A stretch of 64,000 nucleotides of DNA from Candidatus Gastranaerophilales bacterium (GTDB lineage Bacteria; Cyanobacteriota; Vampirovibrionia; Gastranaerophilales; Gastranaerophilaceae): NCBI GenBank assembly GCA_944324905.1, contig CALUYB010000005.1, positions 1 to 64,000 of the forward strand, given 5' to 3'. The first letter of the stretch is position 1; every line of letters starts with the position of its first letter. Shown here piece after piece: positions 25,968 to 33,362 of the stretch. The translations under genes and the position numbers were made by a program. The notes beneath the pieces are model-generated. The model was given only the letters and a program-made list of their open reading frames with translations. It had not been told where the DNA came from and made no database searches.

Positions 25968-26001
25968 AATACATCACTCAAAAATGAGTGGTGTATTTTT
26001 G
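25968..26001 (+). terminator. Rho-independent terminator after the glycine-zipper gene
   Basis: A 13-bp stem (AATACATCACTCA with TGAGTGGTGTATT, one G-T pair) with a short A loop is followed by TTTT. It ends the transcript of the gene at 24495-25934 before the annexin-repeat gene. Confidence 0.8.
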
Positions 26002-26055
26002 TCAAGATTTGTAAATGTAGCATGTAAGACTAGAAGCCTATTTTGAAATTTTTTA

Positions 26056-26121
26056 TCATTTTTGTATCAATTTTTTAATGTAAATTTTTTTTATTTATAT
26101 ACGAGGAAAATAACCAAGGAG
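26056..26121 (+). promoter_or_regulatory. Upstream region of the annexin-repeat gene
   Basis: It contains the counterpart of the 24419-24484 element at almost the same distance from the start codon, then a TATATA box near 26098 and the ribosome binding site AAGGAGAG just before the ATG at 26128. Confidence 0.45.
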
Positions 26122-26127
26122 AGATTA

Positions 26128-27177
26128 ATGTCATCAAATTACGGATTTACATCTTTTAATACCTATATTGACAAGGTAAACGAATCTACGGGTTCAAATG
26201 GGCAAAATAGTTTAATTGCATTGTCGCAAGACGATTCTAATGTAAGTATTTTTGGTAATTATTCAAATTCATTATCAAATTTAAATACTGATTATTCAAC
26301 TGCTTATGATAGCGTGTTTGATAACAATTCAAGCACTGCAAATAATAATTCTTCAGTGCAAAATTACATGTCTAATATAAATGCGTTTGCAGGTTACGAA
26401 AATGCTTCCTCTTTGTTTGATGGCATAGATTATTCTGCACCATATAATAAAGTTTTGGATAATTTCTTTGCTAGTATTTCAGAGGCTGATGAAACCGGCG
26501 AAGAAGATAATGTAGATGAAACTGAAGATGACGGAAACGTAGATGAAACCGGCGAAGAAGATAATGTAGATGAAACTGAAGATGACGGAAACGTAGATGA
26601 AACCGGCGAAGAAGCTGAGTCTGAGGTTGAGTATACCGAAGAAGAACAAATTGCTATATATAATGCAGTAGAAGATATACTTGACGCCAGCGTAAGAATG
26701 TCTGGTACAGATGAAAAATCTTTAGTGGATGTTTTATCTGATGAAAACTTATCACCCAAGCTTATGAAAGCAGTTCAAGAAGAACTAACAAATCAAGGTT
26801 ATGATATTTTTGACATAATAAGAAGTGAAACCTCAGGTTCTACTGAAGATGTTCTTGAAGGTTATGCACTTGCAAAATTGGGTGGTAAATCAAAAGAAAC
26901 CAAAACAAAGTTAGAATCATATGAAAAATATGAAAATATGGACAAAGATTCTGTTGAGTACCAAAAATATATAAGAAATTGCATGAGTTTGTTCAGGCAA
27001 GCTGTAAATGGCCCAGGAACAGATGAAAAAGTTTTAACTTATATCATGAGTTTACCTGAGGATATTCGCTCAGATGTTGAAGACAAGTATAACGAAAAGT
27101 ATTCAGACGAGCGCGATTTTATGCAAAGAGGCAAAGATGAAACAGGAGGTTTAATACATACCGAATTTTATAAATAA
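26128..27177 (+). CDS. Annexin-repeat protein with acidic tandem-repeat linker
   Basis: 349 residues. Head (1-115) is Ser/Asn-rich and carries IDYSAPYNKVLDNFF, like the head of the previous gene. An acidic linker (about 121-170) follows, then two annexin-like repeats. The first has GTDEKSLVDVL at 193-203 and, about 40 residues on, DIIRSETSGSTEDVL, matching the annexin GTDE...SELSG pattern. The second has GPGTDEKVL at 295-303 with D337/E338 as possible calcium ligands. Annexins bind Ca2+ and acidic phospholipids; bacterial members are known but rare. There is no Sec signal. The start follows AAGGAGAG; an upstream in-frame ATG lacks one. Confidence 0.78.
   Translation: MSSNYGFTSFNTYIDKVNESTGSNGQNSLIALSQDDSNVSIFGNYSNSLSNLNTDYSTAYDSVFDNNSSTANNNSSVQNYMSNINAFAGYENASSLFDGIDYSAPYNKVLDNFFASISEADETGEEDNVDETEDDGNVDETGEEDNVDETEDDGNVDETGEEAESEVEYTEEEQIAIYNAVEDILDASVRMSGTDEKSLVDVLSDENLSPKLMKAVQEELTNQGYDIFDIIRSETSGSTEDVLEGYALAKLGGKSKETKTKLESYEKYENMDKDSVEYQKYIRNCMSLFRQAVNGPGTDEKVLTYIMSLPEDIRSDVEDKYNEKYSDERDFMQRGKDETGGLIHTEFYK
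26488..26612 (+). repeat. 54-bp perfect tandem repeat inside the annexin-repeat gene
   Basis: 26488-26541 and 26542-26595 are identical 54-bp units, and 26596-26612 begins a third. Each encodes 18 acidic residues beginning DETGEEDNV. Identity at the DNA level points to recent expansion by slippage or recombination. The length of the linker is likely variable between strains. Confidence 0.92.
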
Positions 27178-27202
27178 ATATGCCAAAAAAATATTTTAAT
27201 TG

Positions 27203-27233
27203 TATAATACTCCTTGTATAAGGAGTATTTTTT
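27203..27233 (+). promoter_or_regulatory. Promoter overlapping a ribosome-site hairpin
   Basis: TATAAT (27203-27208) should start RNA near 27215. Hairpin AATACTCC (27206-27213) with GGAGTATT (27222-27229), followed by TTTT, has the ribosome site AAGGAG (27220-27225) in its right arm. RNA from this promoter lacks the left arm, so its ribosome site is free. Read-through RNA from the annexin gene would form the hairpin, which acts as a terminator or hides the site. Confidence 0.55.
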
Positions 27234-27746
27234 ATGATTGAAATGAGAGTTATGGGAATTGCACTTGATACCAGAAGCGGTTCACCTATAGTTGTATTAA
27301 ATGACCTTGAAAACAGGCGTGCTTTGCCTATTTGGATTGGGTCTGCCGAAGCCAGCTCTATTATTAGAAAAATTGAAAATATACCATCAACAAGACCTAT
27401 GACCCATGATTTATTTTTAAGTTTTTCCGAGTCAACAGGTTATGAGATTACAAAAATTGAGATAAATGATGTTGATGAGCAGACATATTTTTCAACAATT
27501 TATCTGTATAATTCAAATCTTGATAAAGAAGCGCAAATTGACGCCAGACCCTCTGACGCTATTGCTATAGCAATTAGAGCAGAAGTGCCGATTTATGTTA
27601 CTGAGGCAGTTTTGGCTTCTGGTGTTGTTTCAACAGATACTCAAAAGGATGAAGAAGAAGCTGCAGAGTTCAAAAACTTTATAAAAGACATAAAACCATC
27701 TGACTTTGAAAAAATGTTGAAAAACAACTTTGAGTCTGATCAGTAG
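27234..27746 (+). CDS. Bifunctional nuclease family protein (DUF151)
   Basis: 170 residues. The BFN/DUF151 core covers about 1-135: MRVMGIALDTRSGSPIVVL, ALPIWIGSAEASSI, RPMTHDLFLS and IDARPSDAIAIAIRAEVPIYV. Plant members have DNase and RNase activity; bacterial roles are poorly known. A C-terminal Glu/Asp-rich tail follows. Its ribosome site lies in a hairpin arm (see 27203-27233). Confidence 0.9.
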   Translation: MIEMRVMGIALDTRSGSPIVVLNDLENRRALPIWIGSAEASSIIRKIENIPSTRPMTHDLFLSFSESTGYEITKIEINDVDEQTYFSTIYLYNSNLDKEAQIDARPSDAIAIAIRAEVPIYVTEAVLASGVVSTDTQKDEEEAAEFKNFIKDIKPSDFEKMLKNNFESDQ

Positions 27747-27913
27747 TCATTTTGTATATAGTTTTTGATTTCTTTAATATCAAGAATTATCGTATTTAAA
27801 ATCTCGCACAGACTGATTTTATGCTCTCTGAAGGTAAAACTTGAGCGCAAGAATTCTTTTTGTAAGGTTTTTAATCCAATAAAATTTCGAGTTGCAAAAT
27901 TTTGATATTTCAT
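27740..27913 (-). CDS. Possible small protein, 57 residues
   Basis: An uninterrupted minus-strand frame starting MKYQNFATRNFIGLKTLQ and ending IKEIKNYIQNDY, predicted mostly helical. It fills the otherwise empty gap between the bifunctional nuclease gene and the DUF1858 gene. TAATAT (27920-27925) stands exactly 6 nt before its ATG, the same layout as the leaderless genes elsewhere in the window. It has no ribosome binding site and matches no known family. Length and context make it a weak call. Confidence 0.35.
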   Translation of the reverse strand: MKYQNFATRNFIGLKTLQKEFLRSSFTFREHKISLCEILNTIILDIKEIKNYIQNDY

Positions 27914-27952
27914 AGTAAAATATTAATAATCAGATAAGAAAAGGCAATATTA

Positions 27953-28159
27953 ATGGGTAAAGTTACAAAAGAAATGGGAATTATAGAGATTGTGCAAAAT
28001 CATCCTGAAAGTTTGGAAGTTTTTGCAAAATACGGTCTAGGCTGCATTGGTTGCGCTGCTGCAAGATTTGAAAACTTGGAAGCTGGTGCTAAAGTTCATG
28101 GTGTTGACCCTGAACAAATGGTTGCAGAAATTAATGAGTTAATTGAAAAAAACAGCTAG
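27953..28159 (+). CDS. DUF1858 domain protein
   Basis: 68 residues: the complete DUF1858 module (TKEMGIIEIVQNHPESLEVFAKYGLGCIGCAAARFENLEAGAKVHGVD in outline), with the CxxC pair GCIGCA. These small helical proteins are often called hybrid-cluster-associated disulfide proteins; their partner is not established. AAAAGG precedes the ATG. Confidence 0.88.
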   Translation: MGKVTKEMGIIEIVQNHPESLEVFAKYGLGCIGCAAARFENLEAGAKVHGVDPEQMVAEINELIEKNS

Positions 28160-28207
28160 ACAATAAAATATTTTTATATTAGAATAAAAAAGCTCGAATG
28201 AGCTTAA

Positions 28208-28297
28208 GCCCTGGTGGTGGAATCGGTAGACACGTTGGACTTAAAATCCAATGGGGCTAATAACCTCGTGCCAGTTCAAGTCTGGCCCAGGGCACCA
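28208..28297 (+). tRNA. tRNA-Leu (anticodon TAA)
   Basis: 90 nt including an encoded CCA end. Acceptor GCCCTGG pairs with CCAGGGC; anticodon arm TTGGA-CTTAAAA-TCCAA gives TAA; the long variable arm (GGGGCTAATAACCTC) is typical of tRNA-Leu; the T loop GTTCAAG is present. Unlike tRNA-Pro, the CCA is encoded. A hairpin AAGCTC-GAAT-GAGCTT (28190-28205) ends two bases before it. Confidence 0.95.
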
Positions 28298-28298
28298 T

Positions 28299-28326
28299 AA
28301 AACCCGCTGTTTGCGGGTTTTTTATT
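28299..28326. terminator. Bidirectional terminator between tRNA-Leu and the sigma gene
   Basis: AAAACCCGC-TGTTT-GCGGGTTTT followed by a T run, with A-rich sequence on the other side, serves the tRNA on the plus strand and the convergent sigma-factor gene on the minus strand. Confidence 0.85.
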
Positions 28327-28338
28327 TTTTATATAACT

Positions 28339-28953
28339 TTAGATAATGTCGCTGTTTATTAACTCGTCTTTAATTTTATCTAAACCGGTTTTTATTATTC
28401 TTGAAATCCTTGAAGGAGAAATTGAAAACTCGTCAGATAATTCGTGCAGTTTTTTTTCTTGGAAAAACTTTGACTCAATAAGTTCTCTTTCGCGCCTTGG
28501 TAAATTAGAAATAGCTTTTTTAATTGCGTTTGAAATCTGTTGAAACTCGTATGATTCTTCAGGATTTTTTCTTGCATCCTTCACTTCAAAAGGTACATCA
28601 TTTTCCAGCATGTCATCCGTTGAGATTATAGTTTTATATATGGCTTCTCTTATCTCGTTTGCCTGTTCTTTGGTTGTATTTTGTTTTACACCGTGCCAAC
28701 GATAACGACGCCTCAACTCGTTTCTAATTGCCCACTTTATGGCAGTTGATATATAAGAGTCGTTATATAAATCCTTTTTTTCTTCTGAACACAGTATATT
28801 TACTGTCTGTATGCCAATGTTAATAAGTTCGTCAAATTCAATTAAATGTTGTGAAGATACGCTTTTGTATTCTACCTTGGCTATTTTATTTATAAGGTCA
28901 AGATAGCTCCTCAACTTAGCGTTCTTTTCAATTTTTTGTTTTATGTTTTCCAT
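28339..28953 (-). CDS. Sigma-70 family factor
   Basis: 204 residues. Region 2 covers about 40-90 (DELINIGIQTVNIL, STAIKWAIRNELRRRYRWHG) and region 4 about 145-200 (LPRRERELIESKFFQEKKLHELSDEFSISPSRISRIIKTGLDKIK). Region 1 and a full region 3 are missing, so it is an alternative sigma factor, with region 4 similar to the FliA/SigB/SigF type. No anti-sigma gene is adjacent. Its regulon is unknown. No clear ribosome binding site precedes the ATG. Confidence 0.85.
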   Translation of the reverse strand: MENIKQKIEKNAKLRSYLDLINKIAKVEYKSVSSQHLIEFDELINIGIQTVNILCSEEKKDLYNDSYISTAIKWAIRNELRRRYRWHGVKQNTTKEQANEIREAIYKTIISTDDMLENDVPFEVKDARKNPEESYEFQQISNAIKKAISNLPRRERELIESKFFQEKKLHELSDEFSISPSRISRIIKTGLDKIKDELINSDII

Positions 28954-29096
28954 CTTGTCTACCAGAGTAAATATAATAACAAAAAAAGTTCATTTGTCAT
29001 TATTATTTTACAAAATTTTAATATATTTTTTTAATAATGTCTGTATATACTTATATATATTGCTATATACCAACTTTACAATTTTAACATTTATTG

Positions 29097-29125
29097 TTGA
29101 CTGTAGGTTTTTTTTAATGTAAAGT
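29097..29125 (+). promoter_or_regulatory. Promoter of rplJ-rplL
   Basis: TTGACT (29097-29102), a 17-nt spacer, and TAAAGT (29120-29125). Transcription would start near 29132, the first base of the L10 leader. The remainder of the gap from 28954 is AT-rich without an ORF. Confidence 0.6.
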
Positions 29126-29130
29126 TGTTT

Positions 29131-29259
29131 TGTACCCAAGACAGTCGGTGCCTTGGCTTAATATCCGACCTAGGTAACAGAAAAGTTTAATATGCTCTTT
29201 TGTTATTGTTTTGCGTGTACATAGTCGCAAAACTTTTTAGTATTTGCGCATACCCTTTA
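29131..29259 (+). ncRNA. Ribosomal protein L10 leader
   Basis: ACCCAAGACAGTCGGTG...CTTAATATCCGACCTAGGT (29134-29174) has the form of the L10 leader: GTCGG pairs with CCGAC around a kink-turn-type motif with the conserved AAGACAG and CTTAATA parts. It is bound by the L10(L12)4 complex to repress rplJL. Farther on, GTTTTGCG (29208-29215) pairs with CGCAAAAC (29226-29233) before TTTTT, a likely attenuator hairpin. The rplJ ribosome site follows at about 29261. Confidence 0.82.
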
Positions 29260-29275
29260 GAAAGGAGCACAATAA

Positions 29276-29794
29276 ATGTCAACAAAGGCTTTTAAGAACG
29301 AGAAAATCGAATATTTTAAAAAGCAGTTTGAGCAAGCTAAAGTTGCAGTTATTACTGATTACAGAGGTCTTTCTGTTGAAGAAATTACTGAACTTCGCCG
29401 CGAATTGCAAAAACAAAATGCCGATTACACCGTTACAAAAAACACATTGTGTAAAATTGCTTCTAAAGGCACTGACTTTGAAGTTGTAGAAAGCTTGCTT
29501 CAAGGCCCTAAAGCTATTGCTTTTGGTTTTGGCGATGAAGTAAGCGCAGCTAAAGTTGTAGCTAAATTTATCAAAGAAAACAAAAAAGGTGAAATCACCG
29601 GTGCTGTTTTGGATGGTAAATTATTAAGCGCACAAGAAGCACAACAACTTGCAAAAATGCCTTCAAAAGAAGAACTTTACGCAAAAATTCTTGGCTCTAT
29701 CAACTCACCTGTTTCTGGCATTGTTTACAGCGTAAATGGTGTTATGAGCGCGTTAGTTAGAGCAATTGACGCTGTTGCAAAGCAAAAAGCGTAA
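29276..29794 (+). CDS. rplJ: 50S ribosomal protein L10
   Basis: 172 residues with the RNA-binding N-terminal domain (KVAVITDYRGLSVEEITELRRELQKQNADYTVTKNTL in outline) and the C-terminal helix for L7/L12 dimers. Strong AAAGGAG ribosome site. It is preceded by the L10 leader, not by rplK-rplA as in most bacteria, so the usual rplKAJL cluster is split here. Confidence 0.97.
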   Translation: MSTKAFKNEKIEYFKKQFEQAKVAVITDYRGLSVEEITELRRELQKQNADYTVTKNTLCKIASKGTDFEVVESLLQGPKAIAFGFGDEVSAAKVVAKFIKENKKGEITGAVLDGKLLSAQEAQQLAKMPSKEELYAKILGSINSPVSGIVYSVNGVMSALVRAIDAVAKQKA

Positions 29795-29838
29795 ACAATT
29801 AATTGTAAACACTAAATTATTATTGAAAGGATAAAAAA

Positions 29839-30219
29839 ATGAGCAACGTAGAAACAATTTTAGAATCTATTGAAAAATTAACTCTTATCGAAGCAGCTGA
29901 ATTAGTAAAAGCTATGGAAGAAAAATTTGGCGTATCTGCAGCAGCTCCTGTAGCAGTTGCAGCAGCAGCTCCAGCAGCAGGTGCAGCAGAAGCAGGTGCC
30001 GAAGAAGCTTCTGAAGTAACAGTTGTATTAGCATCAGCTGGTGCTAACAAAATTCCGGTACTTAAAATCGTTCGTGAAATCACCGGCCTTGGCTTAAAAG
30101 AAGCTAAAGATCTAGTTGATGGCGCACCTAAACCAATTAAAGAAAACGTTAAAAAAGAAGAAGCTGCTGAAATGAAGAAAAAACTTGAAGAAGCAGGCGC
30201 TACTGTTGAATTGAAATAG
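29839..30219 (+). CDS. rplL: 50S ribosomal protein L7/L12
   Basis: 126 residues: an N-terminal dimerisation helix, an Ala-rich hinge (about 36-56), and a C-terminal factor-binding domain ([31 protein letters not shown]). GAAAGG precedes the ATG. rpoB does not follow; a terminator does. Confidence 0.97.
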   Translation: MSNVETILESIEKLTLIEAAELVKAMEEKFGVSAAAPVAVAAAAPAAGAAEAGAEEASEVTVVLASAGANKIPVLKIVREITGLGLKEAKDLVDGAPKPIKENVKKEEAAEMKKKLEEAGATVELK

Positions 30220-30241
30220 TAAAGCTTTTATAAGTTTTAAA

Positions 30242-30269
30242 AAGCGGATGAATTTCATCCGCTTTTTTT
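30242..30269 (+). terminator. Terminator of rplJ-rplL
   Basis: AAGCGGATGAA and TTCATCCGCTT form an 11-bp stem with a single T between (so a tight loop after end fraying), followed by seven Ts. Confidence 0.92.
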
Positions 30270-30304
30270 GTTTCCTTTTTCTTTTTTTGTGCAACAATAA
30301 TCTT

Positions 30305-31450
30305 ATGAGCGAAAATAAAGACAAAAAAATAAAAGTTGCATTCCCTCACATGGGAACAATTTACATTGCTTGGGCGGCAGCGTTAAAAAAAATGGGCATT
30401 GAGCCTTATATCCCTCCTTATACAAGTAAAAAAACCCTATCATTGGGTACAAAAAATTCTCCTGAGGCTATTTGCTTGCCTTATAAGCTTATATTGGGCA
30501 ATTTTATTGAAGCAATTGAAGGTGGGGCGGATTATGTTGCAATGATTTCTTCCCCCGGGATTTGCAGGCTTGGTGAATATGGAAAAAGCATTAAAGGTGT
30601 GCTTGAAGATATGGGCTATCATGCAAACTATATCGAGCTTTCACTGTATGATGGCTTTCGCGGAATGTATGATTTTTTAGTTAATCTTACCGGTTCAAAA
30701 GATATTGTAAGAATTATCCGCGCTATAAATATTGCTGTTAGAAAAGTTTTTGCAATGGATGAATTGCAAAGTTTTCTATCTTACCATAGAGCGCGTGAAA
30801 TAAACTTTGGTGACAGCGAAAAAGCTCATAAGCGTGCGCTGAAGTACATTATGGAGGCGAACACCTCACATGAATTAAAAAAAGCTTTAAAAAAAGGCTT
30901 ATCTGAAATTTCAAATGTTAAAATTGACCCTAATAGAGATGTTTTGAGGGTAGATTTAACCGGCGAGATTTTTCTTGTTTTAGACAGTTTTTCTAATCAA
31001 AATATAGAGCGCGAACTGGGTAAATTAGGTGTGCAAGTGCGCCGCAGTCTTACTGTTAGCGGTTTTCTAAAAGATGCTATTATTCCAAAAATGTGCAAGC
31101 GTGGCGAAACTCATTTAGAGCGTGCTTATAGAATGGCAAAACCATATTTAATGCGTGATATTGGTGGTGATGCTCTTGAGTGCATTAGCGATGTTATGTA
31201 TGCTCAAGAAAAAGGCACAGATGGACTTATTCACGTATCGCCTTTCACTTGCATGCCTGAAATTATGTCACAAAATATTTTCCCAAAAATGCGTGAAGAT
31301 GTTAACTTGCCAATTTTAAGTTTAATAATGGATGAACAAACTGGAAAAGCAGGTTACATTACCCGTCTTGAGGCATTTGTTGATTTAATGCGCAGAAAAA
31401 AACGTCGCAATGCTATACAAAATCAACCTAAAGAGCCAGTCGCAAAATAA
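30305..31450 (+). CDS. Acyl-CoA dehydratase activase-related protein (DUF2229/CoA-activase C-terminal type)
   Basis: 381 residues. KIKVAFPHMGTIYIAWAAAL, the Cys-containing motifs SPEAICLPYKLILGN, SSPGICRLGEYGK and SPFTCMPEIM, and the ending LPILSLIMDEQTGKAGYITRLEAFVDLM are typical of the 2-hydroxyacyl-CoA dehydratase-like half of large activase proteins. The conserved Cys probably bind a [4Fe-4S] cluster. The ATPase (activase) half is not adjacent. The start MSENKD is chosen because the longer frame would begin inside the rplL terminator. AACAAT 6 nt before the ATG, behind TGC, may be a leaderless-type -10 box. Confidence 0.85.
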   Translation: MSENKDKKIKVAFPHMGTIYIAWAAALKKMGIEPYIPPYTSKKTLSLGTKNSPEAICLPYKLILGNFIEAIEGGADYVAMISSPGICRLGEYGKSIKGVLEDMGYHANYIELSLYDGFRGMYDFLVNLTGSKDIVRIIRAINIAVRKVFAMDELQSFLSYHRAREINFGDSEKAHKRALKYIMEANTSHELKKALKKGLSEISNVKIDPNRDVLRVDLTGEIFLVLDSFSNQNIERELGKLGVQVRRSLTVSGFLKDAIIPKMCKRGETHLERAYRMAKPYLMRDIGGDALECISDVMYAQEKGTDGLIHVSPFTCMPEIMSQNIFPKMREDVNLPILSLIMDEQTGKAGYITRLEAFVDLMRRKKRRNAIQNQPKEPVAK

Positions 31451-31485
31451 ATTAGACAAAGTGCGATTATATCTTTTTTGCAATG

Positions 31486-31494
31486 TGATATAAT
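31486..31494 (+). promoter_or_regulatory. Extended -10 promoter of the OppD-type gene
   Basis: TGATATAAT (TGn plus a perfect TATAAT, 31489-31494) is followed by six bases and the ATG at 31501. There is no ribosome binding site, so the mRNA is probably leaderless. Confidence 0.6.
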
Positions 31495-31500
31495 TTTTCT

Positions 31501-32457
31501 ATGCAAGAAAAACCAATACTTGAAATTAAAAACTTTTCTCTTGGAATTGAAATTGACAATATTACATACCCTATTTTAAAAAATGTCAATTTTTCATTTT
31601 TCAAGGGTAAAATTCACGCTATTGTCGGCGAATCAGGTTGTGGTAAAACCATGAGTGTTATGAGTGTTTTAAAATTGCTTCCTAAAGACGCAAAGGTTTT
31701 GGGGGGCAAAATTATTTTTGAAAACGACAACATTCTTGATTACAGCGAAAAACAAATGCGCCAAATAAGGGGTAGAAAAATCGCCCTTATTCCGCAAGAC
31801 CCTATGACAAGCCTAAATCCTTTGTATACAATTGAAAATCAGCTTTTAGAGGTTGTAATGTTGCATAATGATATTACAAAGAACGAGGCTTTAAAAGTTG
31901 TCATTGAAACACTTGAAAGTGTTGAGTTTAAAGACGCTAAAAACAGGATTAAAGCGTATCCGCATGAGCTTTCGGGAGGAATGAAGCAAAGAGTTGTAAT
32001 TGCAATGGCACTTGCTGCAAAAGCTGATATTTTAATAGCAGATGAACCTACAACAGCGCTTGATGTTACTATACAGGCGCAGATTTTAAAATTACTGAAA
32101 AAAATAAAAGAACAAGGCAAAACAATTATTTTAATTACCCATGATTTAGGTGTTGTTGCTCAATACAGTGATGATATTTCTATTATGTATTTAGGTAGCA
32201 TTGTCGAGCGTGCAGATACGAGTGAGCTTTTTAAAAATCCTCATCATCCTTATACTAAAGCTCTTATTGAGGCTCTGCCAGTTAAAAAGGGTAAAAAATT
32301 AAAAAATATAAAAGGTCAGCCTGCGCCAGTAACTGAGTATATTCAAGGCTGTCAATTTAATCCAAGGTGCGAGAGAGCAGATGATTTTTGCACTTCTAAA
32401 ATGCCTGAGATTAAAAATATTTCAAATTCTTCCGTTGCCTGTCATCATCCTTATTAG
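31501..32457 (+). CDS. Peptide-type ABC transporter ATP-binding protein (OppD/DppD family)
   Basis: 318 residues. Walker A GESGCGKT, Q-loop IPQDPMTSLNP, signature LSGGMKQR, Walker B ILIADEPTTALD and switch His in ITHDLG are complete. The C-terminal oligopeptide extension has the Cys pattern CQFNPRCERADDFC...CHHPY. It probably energises the OppB/OppC-type pair encoded at 12900-14930, although the loci are 17 kb apart; no OppF or substrate-binding protein is in the window. Confidence 0.92.
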   Translation: MQEKPILEIKNFSLGIEIDNITYPILKNVNFSFFKGKIHAIVGESGCGKTMSVMSVLKLLPKDAKVLGGKIIFENDNILDYSEKQMRQIRGRKIALIPQDPMTSLNPLYTIENQLLEVVMLHNDITKNEALKVVIETLESVEFKDAKNRIKAYPHELSGGMKQRVVIAMALAAKADILIADEPTTALDVTIQAQILKLLKKIKEQGKTIILITHDLGVVAQYSDDISIMYLGSIVERADTSELFKNPHHPYTKALIEALPVKKGKKLKNIKGQPAPVTEYIQGCQFNPRCERADDFCTSKMPEIKNISNSSVACHHPY

Positions 32458-32490
32458 TTGATTATTTTTTTTGTTTATATTAACCTTTTA

Positions 32491-32519
32491 TTGTAAGGTT
32501 TATTTTAAATTCGTATGGT
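32491..32519 (+). promoter_or_regulatory. Promoter and short leader of rpsB-tsf
   Basis: TTGTAA (32491-32496), a 17-nt spacer, and TATGGT (32514-32519). A leader of about 65 nt would follow, with TGGTA-GTTA-TACCA overlapping the start and CCC/GGG complementarity at 32531-32546. Autoregulation by S2 through this leader is possible but unproven. Confidence 0.35.
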
Positions 32520-32591
32520 AGTTATACCAGCCCGCGCCAATAGGGGTAGAAAATTAAACCTTGAGTGGTAAAAATTGAAAGGACAAAAACT

Positions 32592-33347
32592 ATGGCAGTA
32601 GCAACATTAGTTGAATTACTAGATGCAGGTGTACACTTTGGACACCAAACACAAAAATGGAACCCAAAAATGAAACCATTTATTTTTGGTGCTAAAAACG
32701 GTATTTATATTCTTGATTTAAGAAAAACATCAGACAAATTAGATGAAGCCTATGAAGCAGTTAGAGAAATGGCTGCAAGAGGCAGAAATATTCTTTTTGT
32801 AGGTACAAAAAAACAAGCAATGGATGTTATAGCTCAAGAAGCAACTCGCGCAGGCGCATATTATGTTAACCGCAGATGGTTAGGCGGTATGATGACTAAC
32901 TTTGAAACAATCAGAGGCAGAGTTAACAAATTAAGAGAACTTGAATCTTTTATGGAATCAGGTCATGCTCAAAAATTACCTAAAAAAGAAGTTGCTCAAT
33001 TGAACAGACAACTTGCAAAACTTTCTAAAACATTAGGCGGTATCAAAGAGATGAAAGGTATGCCTGATATGCTTTTTGTTGTTGACCAAAAGAAAGAATT
33101 AATCGCAATTCAGGAAGCTAACAAATTAAACATCCCTGTTATTTGCCTTGCTGATACAAATGCTGATCCTGATGGTATTGACTATATTATCCCAGGTAAT
33201 GATGACGCTTTGCGCTCAATTAAACTTGTAGCTTCAAAACTTGCTGATGCAATTTTAGAAGGTAAAGAACTAAGACAAAATAAAGCTGCTGAAGGTAAAA
33301 AAATTGAAAAAATCGAAGCAGCAGATGCTAATGTTACAGCTGAATAA
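32592..33347 (+). CDS. rpsB: 30S ribosomal protein S2
   Basis: 251 residues starting [20 protein letters not shown], with [10 protein letters not shown] and [27 protein letters not shown]-type S2 motifs. GAAAGGA stands 8 nt before this ATG; a GTG 27 nt upstream in frame lacks a ribosome site and would add residues foreign to S2. It is followed 15 bp later by tsf, the conserved order. Confidence 0.97.
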   Translation: MAVATLVELLDAGVHFGHQTQKWNPKMKPFIFGAKNGIYILDLRKTSDKLDEAYEAVREMAARGRNILFVGTKKQAMDVIAQEATRAGAYYVNRRWLGGMMTNFETIRGRVNKLRELESFMESGHAQKLPKKEVAQLNRQLAKLSKTLGGIKEMKGMPDMLFVVDQKKELIAIQEANKLNIPVICLADTNADPDGIDYIIPGNDDALRSIKLVASKLADAILEGKELRQNKAAEGKKIEKIEAADANVTAE

Positions 33348-33362
33348 AAAAGGAGTATAACT

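Noticed and set aside
26430-26759. Minus-strand frame with Ser/Val repeats
   Set aside because: It is the antisense reading of the acidic 54-bp repeat in the annexin-repeat gene, with no start signals.
28190-28205. Hairpin just before tRNA-Leu as another tRNA-5'-end repeat element
   Set aside because: There is no copy of the tRNA-Leu 5' end, no A/T block motif and no inverted D-arm piece upstream. It may be an ordinary terminator-like hairpin.
30248-30304. N-terminal extension of the activase-related protein
   Set aside because: The extra 19 residues are encoded by the rplL terminator hairpin and T run; the ATG at 30305 gives the family start.
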